Part shown: positions 31,570 through 42,730 of the stretch, in pieces
Position numbering within the stretch: position 1 is the first letter of the stretch
Layout of the letters: every line of letters starts with the position of its first letter
NCBI GenBank assembly: GCA_907163375.1
Contig: CAJQUW010008638.1
Span: 62,001-126,000, forward strand
DNA from: Prostheceraeus crozeri
Taxonomy: Eukaryota > Platyhelminthes > Polycladida > Euryleptidae
Length of the DNA: 64,000 bases
Direction of reading: 5' to 3'
Program-made: the position numbers and the translations under genes
The notes under the pieces: model-generated
The model's database searches: none
What the model was told of the DNA's origin: nothing
Seen by the model: only the letters and a program-made list of their open reading frames with translations

Positions 31570-34500
31570 CAGTATCTCAGTTGTCTAAAACTACCTGGAT
31601 GTTTTCCGAATAGCATAACAGGCATGTCTATCAGATTATCATTATCTTGATAATGCGAGACTAATACGTTGAACCTGATGAACCTAAAAGGAATTATAGG
31701 CACACGTATTTAGCAAGTCAACCGATATGATTGTGAATCTGTGATGTTAAATATTTAAAAACATACATTCTTAAGCAGGGTAACTGAGGTAACTGACTTA
31801 AAATCGTAATTCAAAGCGACTAAATAGTTGATTTGAGACAGTTGTTTATGCAGCTTTTTTCTTACCTTGTTCTTTACATGCACGTAATTAGACTATTTGG
31901 GTTCATTTTCTGATTTCACCCGACTTTACAGAATTCAGTCTTCAAATTTATTGATACATTTGTCGATACTACATTCCTTAAATCTCAACTTCAAGTCAGC
32001 TGGTTTTGTGCATGAGCTGTGGCAGCTGTTTCTACTCGGGCATTTATGTCTTTTTTATTCATCAAAAAACTTATCACATCAACGAAGGCATTGTATTGTT
32101 TGAGCTTTTTTGTGCGTGCTTTTGACCCCTTGCATGTTGAAAGTCATAACCAGGTCACACCACTAAATTAGAGTAAATATCATTTTTGACATACTTCATA
32201 TTTCTTATACATTGACAAACGCAAGACTTTCTGCAAGGCTTCCTGCATACCGACAAATGTGAAATTTTTCATCTAAGTGTTATGCAACAAATGTCTTTCC
32301 ATTAAAATTGCGCTTAGAATTTCAGGTTTAATCCAGGCGGCGTTGTTGAAAAAACTGATACATCGTGTTCTAATCATGCTTGTGAATGTCAAGATTTACT
32401 TTTCTAATACACATGTATATGACGATATTCCTCTTTCTCATTTCTCGTTTCACGCGGAGGTGAATTCACGTTATGAAGTTTATTGAGTATATAGTACATA
32501 AATGAAGTAAACTAGGCCAAATGAAAAGAAGTGGAATATTATATGGAATTATAATTACTAAATAATGCTTAACAGTAGTGATATTGGGATGATGCCACCT
32601 TAGGATGAATTCCGTTTATGTCGTATGCACATTAAAGCCGGCAGGTTTGAGAAAGGGGATGCTGAGCGATATTGCGCTGTGTGCTTGATCAAGCACGCAA
32701 TGTAAAATTATCGTTGATAGAAAGCTGAATGTGACACGCGTTTTAAGACGACTCTGACATTCCTTCACTCTTGAGTTATGAGCATTGGCATTTCTGTCTC
32801 AACTGTTTTGAGTGAGAGGCAGATTTTCAATTCAAGGCGTTTAGCGGTGTATTATTGTTATTTTGCCTAATTGCATCAGGATAATATGAAGGTTGTCTTA
32901 GAGCGCGTCGAACAAGTATAAATTACGATATTTGTTGTTCATTTCATGTGTTTCAGATGAGACGATTTCTATGGCTTGATCCCTTGCAGCATTTTCCAAT
33001 TTGCAGTGATGAATTGCGAGGAAGTCCAACATTAATGAGCATAATTACAAATATTCAGTATTGAGCACAAGTTTACTCTGAAGCTCGATCCTCTAAGAAA
33101 ACTGCTTAAATCACTTCGCTTAAATATTTCAAAATTATATAGGGGTCGACAAAAAATACGCACTCTTGAGCGAGTGATTTGTTAAGTTGCATTAATCGTT
33201 TTCATCAAATATTCTGACAACTATCAAGACAAATAGATTGTTGATCCATATTTAAATTACTTCTGATGTCACTTCCATAGATATGAAAGTTGTGTTGAAC
33301 CATACTGATTTATCATATATACTGAGTGGATGTTAATTTTGTGTCGCGGTTGTTGTTACGGTGATGGTAAATATGTCAGTGAGTGTGAAATTATGGCTTC
33401 TTAATGCATCAGTTGATTTCTTTTCGAGATTCACTGTTTGAATATGGAATTCACGCACTAGTATGACGTGATCCTCTCATCAGAGCGCCGTCTAAAGATG
33501 GATACTATGCGACAAAGACTACGTTCTTTTTATCATCGTTTTGGGTAGGGACAACACTATCAAAGATACATGAATTCAAGATTTCATCAAAGAATTCGAT
33601 GATATAATTTATATTATAATTTGACTATTTCGATGTGTTATATTATTGACAGCAGCTATCAATAGATTTCCTAAAATTGCTTATTCACATACCTTGCTCG
33701 ATTTTGTTTTTATTAGACTGAATCGAATGAAAGCCTCTTTCTATTTCGAGTCATGGAATTTGTAGATTTTTATTCATCTTACAACTGATTAATTTATCAT
33801 TAGTATCTGAATTTCATTCGTAGATGTAAAGATGGGTTTTGATGATGCAATTCCGGTCGATCAATCTTGCGATTTTAGTGATGATAGCTTAATTTTTCGA
33901 GACTCGCGTGAAAATAATTTGTCAACAAAATTTGCTTGCTAGGCTATAGGCCAGGTTTATTTGTTAAATTCCAATACGGGTCACATTCTCAGTGTAAAAA
34001 AATCGCAGTGACCATTCTAGCAAGTCAACTAATCATGTGCCATGAGTAAGGGCTTTCAGCACTATCGTAAATGGATAGGCATACAGTGAAACAAAATTGG
34101 CGTAGGCCTATTAGCACTTAGCAGAGTAGGTACGCAGAACCTCCCATATCAATTTCACTCAAGCAGATATCAAAAAGTACATTGTCCGAATAATCCACTC
34201 GTTTATCAGATAAGTGCACCGATATGTAGCCTATGTGTCACGTTACATATGGTGCAGCCAATAACAAGGTTCCTACCGCGCCTGGAAATTTCAAAATCTT
34301 ATTAGGCCTAGGCCTAATGACTTTTTTGCTTCAGTCTAGTTCATAGAGTAAGTATAGTCGATGCAATTCATTTGCTTTTGCTTTCGATTCAGTCCGCTGC
34401 ACAAGATGTTTTTATTCATTTAACACCGCTTGACTAATTTTACTCTAAAATTTGACCATTTATGAAGTTCAATCAGTTATGTCAATCTGCAAACAAAAGT

Positions 34501-34700
34501 TTTGTTAGACTTCTCTTGATTATGATCCCAGGAGAGATTACGCGAGTCAGATCCTACAGGTTCATGTGTAAAACACACAGCGTATCGCGTTTCTGCATGG
34601 AATGTCCTTGAATTTTGCACATATCTTGAATATGTAGATTATTCTGCCATATTTCGCTGTCGCGACTTTGGCTGTCATTCAAAAACAGGTTAAAACATTA
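31570..34700. other. intergenic, no recognisable feature
   Basis: AT-rich DNA with several AGGCCTA palindromes (for example near 34105 and 34306). I see no exon, RNA gene or transposon coding sequence. Confidence 0.5.
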
Positions 34701-34769
34701 TAGGCACGTAGTATTGAAAGAAGCTAGCATCCGTGTTTCCAAACCGAAAAACCCACGATTCCTTTCATG

Positions 34770-35110
34770 CTCCAAGCCCCTGGGAAATACTTCGCAATTA
34801 CCTGAGACGATATGGTCTCTGAAAACTTTATTCGAATGACATCAATTGGGAGCTCGCTAGACTAAAGGAAGCAAATTTTCAAAATTCTGACTATTTGAAA
34901 CAAATCGCGGAAACCGATTGGATCTGGATCAACGCACAATCATCACAAGCCCCTGGGAAATACTACGCAATTGCCTGAGACGATTGGCCTCTGAAACCTT
35001 TATGAATGACATCAATTGGAAGCTGCATAGACTGAAGAAAGCAAATCTTCAAAATTCTGACTATTTGAAACATCGCCGAAACCGATTGAATCTGGATCAA
35101 CGCACAATCA
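34770..35110 (+). repeat. diverged tandem duplication, unit about 180 bp
   Basis: The block CCCTGGGAAATAC...CGCAATT.CCTGAGACGAT at about 34778-34811 recurs at about 34951-34983. Both are followed by CTCTGAAA, GAATGACATCAATTGG, AGACTRAAG.AAGCAAAT and TTCAAAATTCTGACTATTTG. The unit repeats once with moderate divergence. The open frame at 34918-35205 comes from the second unit and has no known domain. Confidence 0.75.
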
Positions 35111-35410
35111 TTGCCTTGAAGATACAGCTGTACCTTCCTTCGCAGAAATCGGCATTTTATGCAGCGGTTAACGATTTTTGTTTGCATTGCCACAAAACTG
35201 ATTAACCGTTTACCCTTGACTTTGCCACTTACACGGAGAGCTTCACCACCACTATGATTTTTTGTTGTCACAAAGAACGAATCACCCGAATCCTTGTGTA
35301 TAGACTTCATGATATGAGAAGCATAGGGAGGAAACCACACCAGGAATGTAAAATATTACAGATTAAATGTAATTTTTGGCAGATTCGCAAGTATTTCGCA
35401 AGATTGTCTA

Positions 35411-35436
35411 TATAATAATAATAATAATAATAATAA
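35411..35436 (+). repeat. (TAA)n microsatellite at the LINE target site
   Basis: About eight TAA units run directly into the target-site duplication of the R4/Dong-type LINE. Dong elements are known to insert in TAA repeats, which fits this location. Confidence 0.85.
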
Positions 35437-35441
35437 GCGTA
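35432..35441 (+). repeat. target-site duplication of the R4/Dong-type LINE, left
   Basis: AATAAGCGTA precedes the element and recurs exactly at 39234-39243 after the poly-A tail. Confidence 0.85.
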
Positions 35442-35512
35442 GCGAGTGGCACAGTGGTTTAAGTGTCTGCCTGTGGTCTGGATGGCCCAGGTTCGACTCC
35501 TTGCGCAGTCAA
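35442..35512 (+). ncRNA. tRNA-like Pol III head of the LINE
   Basis: Contains a strong A box (TGGCACAGTGG) and a perfect B box (GGTTCGACTCC), with a T-arm-like CCAGG/CCTTG pairing and GCG/CGC at the outer ends. It begins exactly at the insertion boundary. It is a tRNA-derived promoter module, not a functional tRNA: the anticodon arm is not regular. Confidence 0.75.
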
Positions 35513-35530
35513 CGTTATTAATAAATTTCC

Positions 35531-35580
35531 GGCCGGGTGTTTGGCAAGCACCTGTAATCCAGCTACTTGGAGGTCGATAA
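35531..35580 (+). ncRNA. 7SL-like 5' (Alu) domain, copy 1
   Basis: Starts GGCCGGGTG, then CACCTGTAATCCAGCTACTT and GGAGGT. This is nearly the 5' end of signal recognition particle RNA (GCCGGG..., CCTGTARTCC, AGCTACT, GGGAGG). Only the first 50 or so bases of 7SL are represented. The sequence is separated by about 55 bp from copy 2. Confidence 0.8.
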
Positions 35581-35633
35581 CAGTGGATAAAGATATCTAA
35601 TAACTATATTCTAATATCATCTATATCCTTACA

Positions 35634-35690
35634 GCCGACCGGGTGTGTGGCAAACACCTGTAATCCAGCTACGTGGAGGTCGCAAGTGGA
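35634..35690 (+). ncRNA. 7SL-like 5' (Alu) domain, copy 2
   Basis: Reads GCCGACCGGGTGTGTGGC, then ACCTGTAATCCAGCTACG and GGAGGTCGC. It differs from copy 1 at a few positions and carries an insertion near its start. It leads into the 5' UTR of the LINE ORF (ATG at 35817). Confidence 0.8.
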
Positions 35691-35816
35691 AAGTGTAATT
35701 GGCTGATTATTAACCAGACTGCAGACGCTCGAATCACAATAAGTGCCAGCTCGGGAAGGAGAAGCGGTTTCTTCCTTAATCTCGTCCTTGCCCAGCACCC
35801 ATAGGTTACACAAAAT

Positions 35817-37772
35817 ATGGAGAATTCAAATAATACAAATTCCATACCGGAACAGGCGTCGCCCGGGTTACCAAGGCCTGCGTTGAATGTTGGGGAACCA
35901 GGATGTTCAAGCAGAAGGGCTACTGGAACGCATGATCACCAGCAACGTCATAGAAGGAAGTGGACACATGCCGATAATGACACCGTAATTGTGTGTTACT
36001 ATATGAGTCGACCAAATGAGAGAGGATATCGGAAACGTATGTACGCAATTTGGAAACAGCAATACCCGCAATCGACAATATCCGAGCAAGGATTGCTTAA
36101 CCAGAAACGGTCTATCATGAAGAACAACTTGTTAACAAATATCGAGATACAAAGAATTGCTGGTCGAGTGAATGGAACAACTACAACTATTGAAGATGAC
36201 AGGACAATCGATAATTCAGCTAGTAACGAATCAATACTTGAACTTGCGACAAACCAGACAACTATTGAAACACTTACCGACGAAGAAGAGAGCCTCAAAA
36301 ATAAGATGACGCAATATATGACAACTTATATGAACACAGACAATAGATCCGACATCAAGAAGATACGTATCAATAAGAATACAATCAAGGTGATTGAGAA
36401 AATCAATAAAGTGATAGAACACATACCTACACAAAACATAACGGAGATCAATGCGCTGATTTATTCAGCAGCAAAAGTTACGCAAGAAATTGTTACAGAT
36501 AATGCAAGAACTATACGCATACAACCCTGGAAACAAAGATTGTTGAATAAAATAAATACTCTCAGGAAAGAAACAAATCAAATTAAGTCAGCTATGGACA
36601 ATAACGGAAGACTACCACACCACTTGGTAAGAAAATATGACATGAATAACAGATTCATTGAAGAAGCATATGAAGATGCCAAACAAAGGTTAATTGCGAT
36701 CAGTCATCGATTAAAAAGATACGAAGAAAGAAATGAACAAGTCCGAATAAACAGGTTATTTCGAGAAAATCCGAAGAAAGTATACTCACAGATAAGAGGC
36801 AGAGATAAATCAGATATAAGTGTAATCGAAAATGCGGATGGAATAATGGATTATTGGAAAGACATATGGGAAAATGAAGGACAATATAATACCGAGGCTG
36901 AATGGCTAAAATTAATGGAAAGAAAATACGAAAGTCTCGCTTATCAAGATGACGTAGAGATAACAGAGGAAGATACAAAATTCAAACTTGCAAGTATGGG
37001 AAATTGGAAAGCAGCAGGCCCTGATAAAATACAAGTGTTCTGGATTAAGAAACTGAATAAGTTACATGAAAGACTTGCCAAGTACTACACTGAGTTCCTG
37101 CGGAATCCAAGTATGATTCCAAAATGGATGGTCAATGGTAGAACAGTACTTATAAAGAAAGACGAAGATAAACCTCCAACTCCAGACAATTTCCGGCCAA
37201 TAACATGTCTCCCAACCCTATGGAAATTGTTCACTGGAGTAATAACAAAAAAGATAAACCAACATGTAAAATCACAGAAGATAATACACAGCGAACAAAA
37301 GGGCTGTCGTCCACACTGCAGAGGCACAAAAGAACAACTTGCCATAGACAGAACAATCACCGATGAAAGTAAAAAACGGAAGAAGAACTTGTCAATGGCA
37401 TGGATCGATTATCGCAAGGCTTTCGATTCCATTCCACATTCATGGATCATGAAATGCCTTGACATGTACAAAATCAATAAGTCCATACAAAAAGTGATAA
37501 TAACATCAATGAAACATTGGGAGACGAACATTACACATGGTAAGCAAGTTATTGGAACAATAAAGATCAAAAGAGGAATCTTCCAAGGAGACTCACTCTC
37601 ACCACTGTTGTTCTGCCTTGCAATAAACCCACTGAGTGAGATCTTACATGGAATAGATAAATCGTACGCACTTACAAGAGGAAGAAAAATCAATCATCTG
37701 CTATACATGGACGATTTAAAACTATACGGGAAAACCGAAAACGACATCAACTGCCTCATCAACTCGGTTTAA
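35817..37772 (+). pseudogene. R4/Dong-type LINE ORF, Myb-like N-terminus and reverse transcriptase
   Basis: The frame encodes 651 residues. Residues 46-110 (RRKWTHADNDTVIVCYYM, GYRKRMYAIW, SEQGLLNQKRSIMKNN) match the Myb-like DNA-binding region seen in R4-clade proteins. A Lys/Glu-rich middle precedes the RT: KAAGPDKIQVFWIKKL, NFRPITCLPTLWKL (about 458), AWIDYRKAFDSIPHSW (about 527, first catalytic Asp), GIFQGDSLSPLLFCLA and HLLYMDDLKLYGK (about 629, Asp pair). The protein would nick target DNA and prime reverse transcription there. The frame is lost near 37771, and TGA at 37804-37806 follows in the continuing frame. Confidence 0.9.
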
Positions 37773-38460
37773 GATATACAGCGATGATATTAACATGAAG
37801 TTTTGAGTCGGAGTCGAAAAATGTGCGCGACTTATAATCCATCGAGGGAGAGTAATTGAAACAGACGGATTTCAAGCTGAAGGAGCACTAATAAGGGATG
37901 TGACCCAAGATGGATATAAATACTTGGGAATTCCTCAGAGAGAAACCATACTTGATGATGCGGCAAAAGCAAGGGCAACAAAAGAATACAAGAGGAGATT
38001 AAAGAAACTGCTGAAATCGAAGTTGTACGCCAAGAATATGACTGAGGCTATAAATGCATATGCAGTACCCGTAATCAGCTACACTGGAGGAGTGGTGAAA
38101 TGGACAGTGCAAGAACTAAGTGAACTCAACCGAAAGACACGTAAGATACTAAACATCTACGGTGCACTACATCCAAGAGCCGATATCGACCGTCTCTACC
38201 TACCGCGGGATCGGGGAGGTAGGGGGTTCAAAGATCTGCAGGAAGTCATAGAACAAGAAGACAGAAGCCTAACAGAATATGTACAAAACAGAAACGATGA
38301 CCCACTGCTGGCAGTGGTTAAATCGGGCAATTTGTACAGGCAGCGACAAGATACCTTAGAAGATTGGAAGATGAAAGTTGTAGAAGATCGATACCATAAA
38401 TGGAAAGATAAGATAATGCACGGACAATACACAAGACAAAATGCTGGAAATAACATCTAG
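37773..38460 (+). pseudogene. R4/Dong-type LINE ORF, thumb region
   Basis: Continues the RT in another frame: GVEKCARLIIHRGRVIE, then DGYKYLGIPQ (RT motif E region), KSKLYAKNMTEAINAYAVPV and GALHPRADIDRLYLPRDRGG. This last segment (HP.aD..RLYlpR..GGRG) is very typical of LINEs with restriction-like endonucleases. The frame ends at 38458-38460, within the overlap with the next fragment. Confidence 0.88.
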
Positions 38461-39174
38461 GCAGGCTTGTTACGGTTGGTTGAAATCAGTCAATTTGAAA
38501 ATTACCACAGAAGCGTTACTAACGGCAGCTCAAGACCAAGCCGTCAATACGAAAGCACATGCAACATACATCCTGAAAACCAGCAATGATGCAAAGTGCA
38601 GAATGTGTAAGTCAGCAGATGAGACAGTGTCCCATATACTCACAGGATGCTCAAAACTGGCATCAAAAGAGTACCTCAATCGCCACAATGAAGTTGCCAG
38701 AATGATCCATAGAGATCTCTGTCTACAGTATGACATCAGCGCATCGACAGAGCCATGGAAACATATGCCGATGCCAGTAGTTGAAACAGACATGGTGAAG
38801 ATCTTATGGACTTCGAAATAAGAACCGACAAGAACATTTCAGCAAGGAGGCCCGATATAGTGATAGTGGACAAAGAAGAGAAGATGGGATACATAATCGA
38901 TATCGCCGTTCCCGAGGATAGAAACATATGCAATAAAGAGCGAGAGAAAATAGCAAAGTACCAAGACCTGAAAATAGAAGTACAGAAGCTGTGGAAGATT
39001 AAAGCAAAAGTGATACCAGTAGTAGTGGGATCCTTGGGAGCCCATACTGACAACCTAAAGAAGTACCTCAAAGAGATTCCCGGTCGACACCAAGTACCTC
39101 AATTACTTAAGGCTGCCCTGCTCGGTAGTGCCTACATCCTTAGACGCACTCTGGATCTCCCTGAGTCCTGGTAG
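38441..39174 (+). pseudogene. R4/Dong-type LINE ORF, CCHC motif and restriction-like endonuclease
   Basis: The first frame (38441-38821) has the C-x2-C-x8-H-x4-C motif CRMCKSADETVSHILTGC. After a one-base frame change near 38815, the second frame (to 39174) carries ARRPDIVIVDKEEK, YIIDIAVPED and KIAKYQDLKIEVQKLW. These are the PD-(D/E)xK-like catalytic residues of the endonuclease that nicks the target. VIPVVVGSLGAHT and the closing LRRTLDLPESW complete the C-terminus. The order RT-CCHC-RLE defines the R2/R4 group. Confidence 0.9.
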
Positions 39175-39233
39175 GATTCCGAGGTCCTGAGTTACAACCG
39201 ACCATTGTGTGGTCGTGATCAAAAAAAAAAAAA

Positions 39234-39243
39234 AATAAGCGTA
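39234..39243 (+). repeat. target-site duplication of the R4/Dong-type LINE, right
   Basis: AATAAGCGTA after the A15 tail matches 35432-35441. The first two A's are shared with the tail. Confidence 0.85.
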
Positions 39244-39466
39244 TATTTTCTGGAAGGCCTCAATATTGATAATCGTGAGGCAATAACATCATGAATGAAA
39301 GTCAAATTTGTTACAAAGTTATAGAAAAGAAAACTTAACAAAAGTAATGAAAATAAACATGGAAACACGATGCGATAATGTCACTGGGTAAATCCACAGT
39401 TGAACAGGCGAATCATCACCGGAAAAAATGAGTTACTCCTCATAACGGAGCTACAATACGGAGCTA

Positions 39467-40760
39467 TCAATTTTCCCGAGTAAGGTAGCCGTTTCGGAAT
39501 GAGCTGCTGAAGTGGATTGTGATGCGACGGTAGTCAAGCGGAATGAAATTTGGGCACACGCAGCTGCTGGATCCGCAAATAATTTTGTGGCATCTTCGTT
39601 GTATTTGCTCTAAGATGTTGCCTTGTGTAGCACTCAACTGAACAAATAGCGGAGCAGAAAATTCTAGGAGACTTCGTATGTAACTATGTAAATGATCACT
39701 AACTCCGGAACCGAAAGGAAAGGCTTCAATTGCCTTAACGCATACATTCTGCACGCTGCTCTCTTGGCTACATGAAGCGACATGAGCATTCCACTTGTAT
39801 AACTGCTCAAAATGAACACCGAGGATTCTTAAAGTATCGACAGCAGGCACGGTAGGTATTGCAGGTACAGAATAATCGAAAGAGTTGACGCGGCTACTAA
39901 TAATGAACATTTGTTTGCATTTCTCTTGTTTGATAACCATACTATTTTCAGCTGTCCATCTTTTACTTTTGAGAATGCCGAAATCACAGGACTGTTTGAA
40001 GAGTGTCTATCAACTCCGCCAGCGATGATGATATCATCTGCATATTTCAGCAGTAAAGCATTAGAGAAATCAGTTTGATTCAGATCGGCAATGAAGTAGC
40101 CAAATATAAGAGGCCCAATGCTGGATCCCTGTGCAACACCACTAGATACTTTGATGTAATCACTGAACGTCTTGCGCCATCTGACTCTCTGAAATCTTGA
40201 TGAAAGATAGTTCTTCATGAATTTGATTATGAATGGATCAAACTCATCACGAACCATCTTAGCAAGTAGAAGTCTGTGGGAAACTTTATCAAAACCTTTT
40301 GCAAGGTCAACAGTAACAATGTGACACGCACTGATGCTTCTGTCCTGCAGTCTTTCCGTAATGAAATTGTCCAACATCAGCAGAGCACATGTTGATGAGC
40401 ATCCTTTCCTGTATCCAAATTGAGCATCGTCGAATTTGTTCACGAAAGATGGGCGATAACTTTGATTAACTCCTTTTCAAATAGTCTTTCAAGAAGAGGA
40501 AGTAGTGAGATTGGTCGGATGTTCGACAAATCAGCCGGTGAAGTTTTTGGCAGCGGCACAATATCGGCGTTTTTCCAATGCTGGGGCAAATTTGCGGTGA
40601 GCAGACACATGTTGAAAATAATTTTAACAGGTTCACAGAGATAATTAGAAAGTTTCGATAGGAAAATACTTGGTATTTGATCGGAACCACAGGCTGAACG
40701 AGGATTGACACGACACAGTAAATTATGAACATGTTCGGTTGTAAACAAGAAAGGAGCACT
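39467..40760 (-). pseudogene. CR1-type LINE reverse transcriptase and C-terminus
   Basis: Motifs in order: NPRSACGSDQIPSIFLSKL, HWKNADIVPLPKT, NIRPISLLPLLERLFEK, DAQFGYRKGCSSTCALL, TVDLAKGFDKVSHRLLLAKM (first catalytic Asp), SSGVAQGSSIGPLIFGYFI and LLKYADDIIIAGG (Asp pair). After a frame change come LRILGVHFE and YIRSLLEFSAPLF. The link between endonuclease and RT (41222-40890) keeps KPWISGVIKVLINKRYIAYR. Confidence 0.88.
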
Positions 40761-41208
40761 AGCCGATAAATTTGAAAGATGTCATATCAGGAGCATCATC
40801 TAGTTGATGCTGACTCAGCTGATTATTTAAATATTGAAGGGTATCATACAGAGGTTGATCAGGAGAACATTGGGACAACCAATCACTTTTCACATTAGCA
40901 TTCGTGACAGTCTTGAAAATATCCAAATTGATCTCGATGACGACATAGATTTAGCCCATTGTTTCTTTGACACAAAAATTGCTTGTCTGACTTTGAATTG
41001 GTAGTGTTTGTAGAGAGTCCAGTCCTTATTGCGGTAGGCAATGTAACGCTTATTGATAAGCACTTTAATGACACCACTGATCCAAGGCTTATCAGAGCTT
41101 GATACTTTTATTGAATTACATGGAATGAGATCCATCACAGAGTACAATGTTTTATAGAAGAAATCACAGGCTTTGTCCAGCGACTCACTCAACATATGGG
41201 AATTCCAA

Positions 41209-41945
41209 TCAATACTTGCCAAATGCCATCGAAGCTTTCTGCAAGTGCGACTCGCGGAGATCCATGATATCTACATATACTGGAGTCTGCGTAATTGAAC
41301 TCTTTGCTTTCAGGAACAAAACGTTGTGGTCTCCTGCACCCAACGGCGGGTAAGTAACTGTATCACAATAATGAGGGGTTAATGATTCTGGGATGAGGAT
41401 AAGATCCAACTTAGCATTGAAACGGGTAGAACAATTGACAACATTTTGAAGGCCAAAATTATGCTCAAAACATGAATGATCAATCAAATTGAAATCACCA
41501 CAGATGATAACGTGATATCCTGGATAATGTGTAAGTAAGTCATCAATAACAGATGTAACGTAAGTGCACTGACTTTGCACTTCCCGACGAGATAGCGTGT
41601 TACCATGCGGAAAATAAACAGTTGTGAGAAGGCATTTGAAATGTCGTTGTGAAATTCTTATAACCAGGAATTCAACTTCAGAATGAGTAGATGAATTGAA
41701 GAGCAGCGTAACATGAATAGGAGGTTTTAACCCAGCAGCACACTCCTCCACCCTTCTTTCCACTATTACGATCTGCTCTGTATATATCGTATCCACATAG
41801 TAATACGGTATGATCCAGGATAGTGTTATTCATACCAAGTCTCTGTAACAGACACAATGTCAGGGGAATGAGAGGTAGCAAGAATTTGAATTTCATCCAT
41901 CTTGTTGAGCACAGACCTTGAATTAAAGTAACATATAGAAGGAAC
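41209..41945 (-). pseudogene. CR1-type LINE endonuclease
   Basis: Visible motifs are NSRSVLNKMDEI (N-terminal Asn and Lys/Glu-rich start), SVTETW, a Tyr/Arg strand near VVERRVEECAAGLK, VIICGDFNLIDHS, RFNAKLDLILI and GAGDHNVLFL (active-site Asp-His). These are the standard apurinic/apyrimidinic endonuclease residues of LINE ORF2 N-termini. One frame change lies at about 41800. Confidence 0.85.
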
Positions 41946-41952
41946 AGGTAAG

Positions 41953-42718
41953 TTATTTGGTCATGCTGAAGTGATCACCTTTGTGAACAATTTCACCTCT
42001 ACGAATGACAACATTCTCACCATCAGCTCTCCTTCTCTGTAGCTCGCCTCGCAGTTGCTTGTTCTCCATCAATTTGGATTTCGTCAAATCCGGTCGAATA
42101 TAAACTTTTCGATAGGAGTTTGATCTGGCAAGACGTTTGGAATTTTTCAAACAATGAATTTTATCATCGTAGGATTGAAAAAAGACACGTATAGGTCGTG
42201 GTTTGCTGAGTCCGGCATGCTTACCAATTCTTCGGTGTGTTATTACACAATGTGTCAACATCAGTTTCTTTGAGAACATCTTTCACAACCTTGTCATCAT
42301 CTCCATACTCATCATCGGAATTGGTAGATTCATTCACTCCAAAGATCAAAAGATTAAATTTCTTTTCCTGTCGCTGTTGATGCTCATTTATGGCATCAGT
42401 TACGACTTTACCGATATTAGAAGTTAGATTCATATTGACTTGATCCCTCAAAGTTTTCAGTTCCATTTCGATACTTGCAAAGCGATTGAAGATATCACAG
42501 ATATCTATGGTCCGACATCTATTGCAGAAATATGACAAATTATCAATAGATGACATTGCTTTGCTGATTGACGCAGGCAAATTGCAACATTCCTTTTTCA
42601 TATGAAAAGCAGTTTTGCAAACTCTGCACTGAATACGGTCGTTGTCAATAATAGAAACACACGTTCCACACAATAAAGGGGCTTGAGGTACTCCACTATC
42701 TTTGCGTGAACCAACCAT
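41953..42718 (-). pseudogene. CR1-type LINE ORF1 with PHD-like zinc finger
   Basis: The N-terminal half has LLCGTCVSIIDNDRIQCRVC, a following FHMKKECC and YFCNRC, a C4-H-C3 arrangement as in PHD-type fingers of CR1-group ORF1 proteins. After a frame change near 42250 comes RIGKHAGLSKPRPIRVFFQS, then VYIRPDLTKSKLMENKQLR and VIRRGEIVHKG. This is the RNA-binding block common in CR1/L2-like ORF1. The role is binding of element RNA. Confidence 0.8.
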
Positions 42719-42730
42719 CGCTGAAACTGA

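Larger units (their letters stand above)
35442..39233 (+). mobile_element. R4/Dong-type LINE with tRNA-like and 7SL-like head
   Basis: One insertion unit bounded by AATAAGCGTA on both sides and ending in A15 (39221-39235). In order it contains a tRNA-like Pol III head, two 7SL-like segments, a long ORF with Myb-like region and RT, a CCHC motif and a restriction-like endonuclease. The coding region is interrupted at about 37771, 37804, 38455 and 38815, so this copy is not autonomous. The exact duplications and intact tail point to a fairly recent insertion. The head is unusual for a LINE, because such Pol III-derived modules normally belong to SINEs. Confidence 0.9.
39440..42730 (-). mobile_element. 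CR1-type LINE, nearly full length, broken
   Basis: Read on the - strand it contains ORF1 with a PHD-like finger (42718-41953), an apurinic-type endonuclease (about 41945-41210), a reverse transcriptase (about 40760-39950) and a C-terminal tail to 39467. All parts are present in family order, with about half a dozen frame changes. It lies about 200 bp beyond the R4/Dong-type LINE, in opposite orientation, between STAT and ORMDL. Terminal duplications were not identified. Confidence 0.88.

Noticed and set aside
35907-37693. - strand frames opposite the R4/Dong-type LINE
   Set aside because: They are shadows of the LINE ORF, which has clear protein motifs on the + strand.
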